Shown piece by piece: positions 57,801 to 64,000 of a stretch of DNA of 64,000 nucleotides (its first letter is position 1; each line of letters begins with the position of its first letter). The notes beneath the pieces are model-generated. The model ran no database searches and had not been told where the DNA came from. It saw only the letters and a list, made by a program, of their open reading frames with translations. The position numbers were made by a program, and so were the translations under genes. This stretch comes from Branchiostoma lanceolatum (lineage: Eukaryota; Chordata; Leptocardii; Amphioxiformes; Branchiostomatidae): NCBI RefSeq assembly GCF_035083965.1, contig NC_089736.1, positions 3,705,001-3,769,000 of the forward strand, in the 5' to 3' direction.

Positions 57801-60800
57801 TGTGACTGCGTGGTAGTAGTAGACCTTACGTACCGTGTAACAGCGTGGTAGTAGTAGACCTTGCCCTCCTGATCCCTGGCTGCCCTCCAGTTGGGCGGGA
57901 GCCTCAGCATGCGGGGTTTGGGGGGAGAAGGAATGTCTGGAGGCTGCATCACCATTGGCTGGGGCGTCACCATCACTGCCTGCTGTAAGGAGGATTCAAC
58001 AAAACATCAGAACTAAATTACGGTCACTTCCAGGGATGTCCCTATTGCTCAACTGGTACCAACCTCACAGTTAAGCTCCTTTTTCCAATTAGTTGGTAAC
58101 TTAGAGAACCTGGTTAGGGCTGGACCCATCTTTCAGAAAGGACGTAAAAAGGGGTACAGTGTTCAAGGAGGTGAATCAATCACGTTAACGGGAAAGGGCT
58201 AACAACCTCTTCAGGTAGAAATATACCCTACTACTGAAACAGCAAGGAAACTTGCTGACCTATGACTGTATGACTATTCCTACAAAGGTCTGAACAAACC
58301 AAGGAATGAACAAACAAACCTGTTGTATGGGCTGCATGACCTGAGTATGGACCAGTCCAGACTGGGAGTAGGTGACGTTAGGCTGGATCATCACACCCTG
58401 AGGCTGGGGGTAGAACTGGCTGTCTCCGGGACCGGGCTGGATGTACTGAACCTGTGATAAGGGAAAATCAATCAATTAATCAAACTTTTTTAGTCAACAC
58501 TTCAATGAATAGTTTCAACAGGTTGGTTAATCTCTGGATACCATGTTCTTTTTCATCCCCAGACAATGGAGGTGGGTAGCGTGGGACGGGAGCATAGGAT
58601 TTTTGAATTCAGTTCTTCCAACAGAGATCAGGATTCAAACAATGTAAATCTAAGGCCGTGATATGTACTACCATGTATTGATGATATTAAGCGTTTTATT
58701 CAAGCCAACGTTTCAGTGACCGTTGCAAGTACATGACCAGTACGGGTTAGACTATATATCAATGGCCAGGTGGTCTTTGTGCAGAGGTAGCCAATTGTAC
58801 AGGTTTAACTTGAGGGAACGTGAAGTCTGAGACATGAAGAAAGTCTGACCTGTGGTGGTTGAGGTAGGACTGCTCGAGGCGGTGGTTGTGGTTGCACGTA
58901 GGTGGGTTGCACTGTGTACGTCATTGGCTGGGAAAAAGGAAAAAGCACATCATTCCTACAGCTGTAAAACACACAAGTCTGAGAAGAAAGCCTGTGCCTT
59001 GCACAGTGTCATTGAATGAATATACTGGTAGTCAGGTAACTTTTCCTTCCATGCAGAATTCTTACTTTACGATGCCTGACAACTAAGAAAATAAAGTGGT
59101 CTGGACTTCGGAATCTGTATCTGTACAGCTGGTATAACTGCCTTTTGACATACACACCAGTTTCGCAGGCACACAGCGTGGCAGCAGCTGGTTAAATTAC
59201 ACTAAAAAAACTATCACATTATTATTATTGGGTAGGCCGAATACTCTCTCTTCGCAGCCAGGGGCTGAATTGCGAGGAGCGCACAATTGGAGGGGCTAGA
59301 TTGCAAGGGTATAATTCTAACTGCAAGCGTTCTTCAAAGCTATCTAGTAACAATGCCCCTATTGTTCTTGGTGGTAACAAATTCCACTCTACGACAGTTC
59401 TAGGAAAATACGAATTTTCGAACACATCAATCCTAAGTTGGTTTTCTTAAAGACATGACCACTTCTTTTTTGAGCTGAGACATGATAGTATGTACAATAT
59501 ATCCAATGTTGTCAGAAGCATTTACTATCTGCACTTCACATCAAAACCCACCTGCTGGTACACAATGTTCTGCTGCTGCTGTGGAGGAGGTATCTGGTGT
59601 GGTGGAACGATCGGCGGCTGTGGAATGTCGAAAGGAGGCGGCGGATGTTGTTGATTCACTACGTAGCTCACTGGCTGGCCCTGCTCCCATTGCTGCTGCT
59701 GCTGTTGTTGTTGTTGTTGTACTGGTGCAGCTGGCAGTGGTTGGGGTGCTACTGGGAGTTGCTGTTGCGGGGCCTGAAAAGGAACACCAAGAAGAAGAGT
59801 TAGAACCAGATATTGTTGACCACATAGATTCGAGGTTGTTGTTGTACTGGTGTAGCTGGCAGTGGTTGGGGTGCTACTGGGAGTTGCTGTTGTGGGGCCT
59901 GAAAAGGAACATCAAGATGAAGAGTTAGAACCAGATATTGTTGACCACATAGATTTGAGGTTGTGGTTGTACTGGTGTAGCTGGCAGTGGCTGGGGTGCT
60001 ACTGGCCGGGATTTGCTGTTACAGGGCATAACAAATGAATACCAAGAAAAATGTGTCAAAGAGCAGTTGTACATCATCGAGGTTGGCATGAGTTCTACAT
60101 TTGAAGTTGTGGTTGTACTGGTGCCGCTGGCAGTGGTGCTACTGGGATTTGCTGTTGCGGGACCTAACAAATTAATATCAGGGAAAAGGCTTAGAATCTT
60201 ATCTTTCGTGAGAAGGAAAGCTGATCTGAATAAGTAGACAACATCTAAGATCTTGTGCAGTTGATCCAACTCAAATAACGATCAGTCAACATGTGAATTA
60301 CCTATTACATGCCCCTAGTATATGTCTGAAGTTATAATGATGGAATAATAACATCACAACAAAAATCTTAAATTAGTAAAAAGCCTTACAGTGCAACAAT
60401 GATGAACCATATTTTTGAGAGGTATAAGGTACATCACTAGTCCTGAACTTTACATATCATTTTGAAGAACAGATCTGATTGGCCAGCTGGCAGCCAATCA
60501 GAGCCCTTTACCTGTGGTGGTTGCTGCATGTGGCTGACCTGAGGAGAGGGCACGGACTGTACCACTACTGCCGGGGGTGGCTGGCTGCTCGCAACTGCTG
60601 GATGGACTGGCACATTAGACTGAAAACAGAGTAAAAAACATTTGTTTATAGTTGCACTGTAACTTGGCACTTCAAGGTCCAGCATATTTGTTTCTTAGTT
60701 CAACAAAGACTTTGACGGAATGGCTTTCTTTCTCCATTAAATGGACAGAAAAGAAAGACCAATTGCAACTGAAGGATGTTTCCTTAGATGTGGATGCATA

Positions 60801-63800
60801 ACCTGAAGATGAAATGATGGCCAAAGATATTCCACATTTTGGCAATAGACTATTCTGCTGGAAAGCAATCAAAGGAGTGAACAGAGCACGAATTGGATGG
60901 TTACGATTAGTTATGCGTACCTAAACCCCGGACCTGATCCGGACTGGACCTAACGTTTAGGTTCAAGTCCAAAAAAACCTAAACGTCTGGAAACAAGTCC
61001 GAACTTGAAACAAAAAATCCCTTGCTTATGTTTAGTTATACTCCCTTTTTGTCTTAAGCCATCATAAACCTTCCTTAGATCATGAAATTTGCACTGAAAA
61101 AAAAATTAAAATATTGCTGTTTTTGTGTTTTATAACTGAACTTTTGTGTTTACTACTGACTGTATATAATTTCGCAAACATAGTTTTCAAATTGCATGTA
61201 AGATATATGCCAATTTTTGTGACAGGAAAAATTTAGCACACATATGCCATGGGTTCAGGTCCGGAGTTATAAGTCCGGACCTGAACCCGAACCTCTGGAT
61301 CTGAATCCGGACCTGAACCTGAACACGGGTTTAGGTACACACCACTAGATACGAAGCTAGGATGGCACCTTACCTGTAGTACTGGTATAGGCTGTGGAGT
61401 GGTGGGAAGAGAGGAGGTGGGGGTGCCTGGGTCTTCAAGCCCCGACAGGTGGGACACATTCAGGCTATTGTCTAACAGACTCCCACGCATTTGGTCCATA
61501 GGGTCTCCACCTATACTGTCATCCAGGAAGTCCTAACAAAAGATGAAGAACAGTTTTAGCCTACTATGTCAGGCAATAAAATGCAGTTCCATGTATATAT
61601 CTCTAGGAATTGCTGACAACTCAAGAGGAAGATTGACTTAAGGGCATTAAAGCCACATTGCAGTATCATAACATAAGTCGTAGTTCTTCCTTTACACAGA
61701 CATATTCAATCTGAAATAATGTCATAACACAGCATTTGCAAAGAAAGGAAGACTGCAACAACAGTAGCAAGCTTCTTGGCCAAGTTATGAGCACTCATAA
61801 TGATGAAGATGATATGTGTCTATGAAGTAGACCTTACGAAAGTCGCTGTGCTTTTGTTGTGTCAATAAAGATCTATATCTATATATAAACTGTATCAATC
61901 ACAATTAATTCCATACATAGCTATCAAGAGGGAACAACAGTGAGACTTAGACGAGAGTTTAAACTACCAAACTTATTTGTAATTGTAATTTTTCTCTGTT
62001 CACAAAACAAGTTCAAACAACAGCTAATATACTTGACTTCAGAATTATAATGAAAGCTCATCTGTGTTGGTAGTAATCATAATACAATGCTAAACTTTCT
62101 TCCAACACTAAGGTATTCACGGATCGCATTTTCGACGACCACTGTCGCCTTCTTCAGGATCAATAATGACCAATCACTGCCGAACGTAAACTCGCGAGAG
62201 TTACGGACACGTGACTCTATAGACACGTGTCACTGCGGATACGTGACGTCAGCAATTGGTCAAAAGTTTAACTTCCTGGCACGTTTGACCAATTGCTGAC
62301 ATCACGTATCCGCAGTGACACGTGTCTAGAGAGTCACGTGTCCGTAACTCTCACGAGTTTACGTTCGGCAGTGATTGGTCATTATTGATCCTGAAGAAGG
62401 CGACAGTGGTCGTCGAAAATTTGATCCGTGAATACCTTAGTGTTGGAAGAAAGTTTAGCATTGTATTTTGACTTCAGAATCTTTCATGATTATTTTTACA
62501 CAATGTTTGAAATTCCAGTAAAAATCACCTGAGGTGGGTACTGTTGCAGGTTTTCGACAGGTTGTCCCGGGACGATGTGACTGGTGTCCATGGAGACGTC
62601 CGGCCCGTGCTGCGGTCCTCCCGGGTACAGGGGCGCCCCCTCCTGATCATAAGAATACTTCAGGATAGAACAGACCACGGAGCCAACGTCAGAACAAACC
62701 AAACCAAACAAGAAAACAGGCTCCCACCTTCCGGAGGTAACGTAGGAACGGTAGAATCATGCAAAGTGTAACAAGTGGGAAAGAAAATTCGAAGAAAAGT
62801 ATGAAATGCAGATCATGTCCTAATATCAGCAAAATATCACCAAAGACATAACTTATCAATTACATGTAAACACATGCAAAAAATGAAACCAACAAAAAAG
62901 GAAAGTTTCAGCATGATCTTTGTCTTTGACTTAAAACATTAATGGAATGGTGAAGAAAAAATCATTACATGGGATTTACCCCTACAGTTAATCTCTACCC
63001 TGAAAGTACAACGAAAGGTTTCATAGTTTATTGCTTGGCATAAAAAGTTTGACAGAAAAAAAGGGAATTAAAATCAAGTTTATAGCAAGAAAATAAGGAG
63101 GAAGACTTTATAGAATGATGTAAAAAAAACAAGAACTATAACTTTCACAGCAATTTCTAGCTAGGAAATAAGTAAGTTGTCTTTACAGTCTGTACCTGTT
63201 GAAAAGCCTGAGCCATGTTAGGGTCGAACGTGCCCAGGGCCTGCAGTGCCTGGAGCTGGTGCATGTACAACTCCTGCTGCTCACGCTGTTTAGTCTCCTC
63301 TTCTTCAGCAACCTGCAGTAAGGAAACATTGTGTGTGGGTTAACTTATCCTTGTCTAACATGAGGTCAGGACCCAATTTCTTTCCCGTTGAAATATAGAA
63401 GTCCTCACCAAATATTTTGACTATGCTTTGTGAACTTCAAAGCCAAAGACGCACAAAGTATGTTGTCATTCTCACAGATTTGAGTCACTGTAAAAGGTGA
63501 ATTGTTCAGGAAAATAGAGTGTTTTTAAGTTCTCGGTTACAACTGGAGGGTTTATGGTAAAAGAGGAAATATTGGTCGATGGTTTTAGTTATACGAATTG
63601 GACAGAAACACAGCAACCTACAATGATGTAAGTTTTTTTTTTTACTTCGCTTTTTGACAGACAAGGACGACGTGGCACTGAACTCAAGTTTTTATAACTA
63701 ATATATTAACAGTGCCATGTACAGATAACAACATACTCATTTTAATTTGTATACTCCTGGGCGGAGTGAGGAAAGTCATGTAAAGTGCCTTTCCCAAGGG

Positions 63801-64000
63801 CCTAACATCGGTGGCGTCAGGGAGATTCGAACTCGGGATCCCTTGGTTCTGAGTCAAACACCCTGCCGTTACGCCACACAACCCCACATGGTTGTAAATT
63901 TGTAACAGAGCACTTATTTTCTGTCCATACCTTCTTCTCAAACAGCCTTCTCCTCTCTTCCTTGCTGAGTTTGATGAGTGGACTCCTTGGTCTGTCCAGC
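54831..64000 (-). CDS. SETD2: SETD2 histone H3 lysine-36 methyltransferase, 3' part
   Basis: Nuclear methyltransferase that trimethylates H3K36 while bound to elongating RNA polymerase II. Exons on minus: 63931-64000 (runs off the window), 63196-63312, 62529-62642 (5' edge could be 62657), 61374-61532, 60512-60619, 59552-59773, 58850-58927, 58320-58451, 57834-57982, 56865-56976, 56407-56487, 55876-55977, 54831-54989. All phases agree. Near the 5' edge SPLIKLSKEERRRLFEKK matches SETD2. A Gln/Pro-rich middle with a polyglutamine run follows. The WW domain is LPPNWRAARDQEGKVYYYHA joined to QTQWDPPSW across an intron. The SRI domain that binds the polymerase tail is in the last two exons (LNPYRKPDCKDGRI, EDFKHLARK, LTHGIMNKELKHC). 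AWS and SET domains must lie above 64000. The WW exon donor and the polyglutamine exon acceptor are both tandemly repeated. Confidence 0.95.
55098..55580. repeat. Interspersed repeat in SETD2 intron
   Basis: Starts TTACTGTAAATGCAGAAATG followed by TTTGCGGTGGTTTTATGTTC. Similar pieces occur inverted or direct at 55480-55560 (TTTTTGCGGTGATTCTAAGT) and at about 13230-13260. Non-coding; probably a MITE pair. Confidence 0.5.
56675..56842. mobile_element. Short fold-back retroposon, 14-bp target duplication
   Basis: AATACAATGCTGAACTTTCT at one end and its near complement AGAAAGTTTAGCATTGTATT toward the other, plus a one-sided extension to CAGATGAGCTTTCATTA. TAAGACTGAGAGAA flanks both sides (56661-56674, 56843-56856). 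It is a shorter, oppositely oriented relative of 62046-62467, in a SETD2 intron. Confidence 0.8.
57376..57862 (-). repeat. 35-bp minisatellite built from the WW-exon splice donor
   Basis: Fourteen 35-bp units. On the transcribed strand a unit reads GTCTACTACTACCACGCTGT then TACACGGTACGTAAG. The first unit transcribed (57831-57862) is the real exon end, coding VYYYHAVT. Units fall into two types: those nearer the exon with GTACGTAAGG (mostly AAG before GT) and the distal ones with GTATGTAAAG. Thirteen carry a GT donor; the most distal unit (57376-57410) has lost it. A unit of 35 is not a multiple of three. Confidence 0.95.
59221..59450 (-). mobile_element. LINE fragment, reverse transcriptase C-terminus
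   Basis: The minus strand encodes NQLRIDVFENSYFPRTVVEW followed by NLLPPRTIGALLLDSFEERL and a stop. YFPRTVVEWNLLP is typical of the ORF2 end of CR1/L2/Jockey-like elements. It is a different family from the 10738 fragment. Inserted in a SETD2 intron, 5'-truncated. Confidence 0.75.
59700..60185 (-). repeat. Tandem repeat across the polyglutamine-exon acceptor of SETD2
   Basis: Four diverging units of about 75-145 bp. On the minus strand each contains CAACAGCAA followed by CCAGTAGCACC and a CCAGTACAAC run. The last one transcribed contains the real exon start (TTTTCAGGCCCCGCAACAG, 59773). The next unit upstream keeps an intact acceptor (CCTTTTCAGGCCCCACAACAG, near 59899); the oldest, near 60165, has TTTGTTAGGTCCCGCAACAG. 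Exon frames starting there meet a stop. Confidence 0.85.
60914..61345. repeat. Fold-back made of GGACCTGAACC variants
   Basis: GTACCTAAACCCCGGACCTG at the left pairs with ACACGGGTTTAGGTAC at the right; both ends consist of imperfect 6- and 12-bp repeats of the type CCGGACCTGAAC. About 430 bp, in a SETD2 intron. Class unknown. Confidence 0.6.
61822..61880 (+). repeat. Retroposon 3' end with AATAAA
   Basis: CCTTACGAAAGTCGCTGTGC then TTTTGTTGTGTCAATAAAGA and a CTATAT tail; it matches 27110-27165 on the other strand. Confidence 0.6.
62046..62467. mobile_element. Long fold-back retroposon, 13-bp target duplication
   Basis: Arms of about 185 bp (TACAATGCTAAACTTTCTTC and its complement), nearly perfect, around a loop of about 20 nt near 62265. 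A single-sided extension (ATGAAAGCTCATCTGTGTTG) precedes the left arm. TTGACTTCAGAAT flanks both sides (62033-62045, 62468-62480). Variable 13-14-bp duplications and head-to-head arms resemble Penelope-like or twin-primed non-LTR insertions. It lies in a SETD2 intron. Confidence 0.85.
63650..63895 (-). repeat. tRNA-derived SINE, complete copy
   Basis: The minus strand has GTGGCGTAACGGCAGGGTG, B-box GAGTTCGAATCTCCC, CGCCCAGGAGTATACAAA and the tail CTTGTCTGTCAAAAAGCG. Same family as 48850-49095. Inserted in the SETD2 intron next to the window edge. Confidence 0.85.

Noticed and set aside
57376-57862. CRISPR-like regular array
   Set aside because: Units are directly adjacent without unique spacers and derive from a coding exon end; this is a eukaryotic minisatellite.
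59541-59825. Thr/Ser/Ala-rich 94-codon frame on the minus strand
   Set aside because: It is the polyglutamine exon of SETD2 read in a different frame; the glutamine frame joins both neighbours in phase.

Overview
This is animal genomic DNA with many introns and short interspersed repeats. The gene content points to an invertebrate chordate, most likely a lancelet (Branchiostoma). The evidence is two ST8Sia-type sialyltransferases, one ST6GalNAc-type sialyltransferase, an N-myristoylatable globin, the 3' part of a SETD2 orthologue, and a dense load of MITEs, tRNA-derived SINEs and fold-back elements. The species call is inference; no species marker was read directly.

Layout. 0-6 kb: weak exon candidates, a promoter-like CpG patch near 3.2 kb, two MITEs, and an orphan antisense copy of an ST8Sia last exon (4.37-4.83 kb). 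6.5-15.2 kb: two head-to-tail ST8Sia genes (three and four exons) whose coding exons join in frame to 350 and 352 residues. 15.3-17 kb: repeats, a promoter-like patch and remains of a CYP2-type P450. 17.7-25.7 kb: a huge inverted duplication with arms of about 4 kb. 26-28 kb: doubtful exons. 28.3-31.8 kb: a tandemly duplicated block of about 1.6 kb made of inverted and direct repeats. 33.3-36.8 kb (minus): an ST6GalNAc-type gene, five exons, 337 residues. 39.2-47.5 kb (minus): a 14-exon gene of 576 residues that I do not recognise. 51.2-53.6 kb (plus): a four-exon globin of 185 residues. 54.8-64 kb (minus): the 3' part of SETD2, with WW and SRI domains; the SET domain lies beyond the window.

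How the genes relate. The three sialyltransferases share the Golgi glycan-capping pathway but belong to two subfamilies. The two ST8Sia copies show an almost identical stretch in the L-motif exon, which suggests gene conversion. SETD2, the globin and the unknown gene have no evident functional link to them.

The most striking pattern is tandem duplication across exon-intron junctions. It occurs at the donor of the SETD2 WW exon (14 units of 35 bp, 13 of them with a GT donor), at the acceptor of the SETD2 polyglutamine exon, at the donor of ST8Sia-b exon 1, and as a short copy of one junction of the unknown gene. Splice sites are therefore present in arrays, and only one member of each keeps the reading frame.
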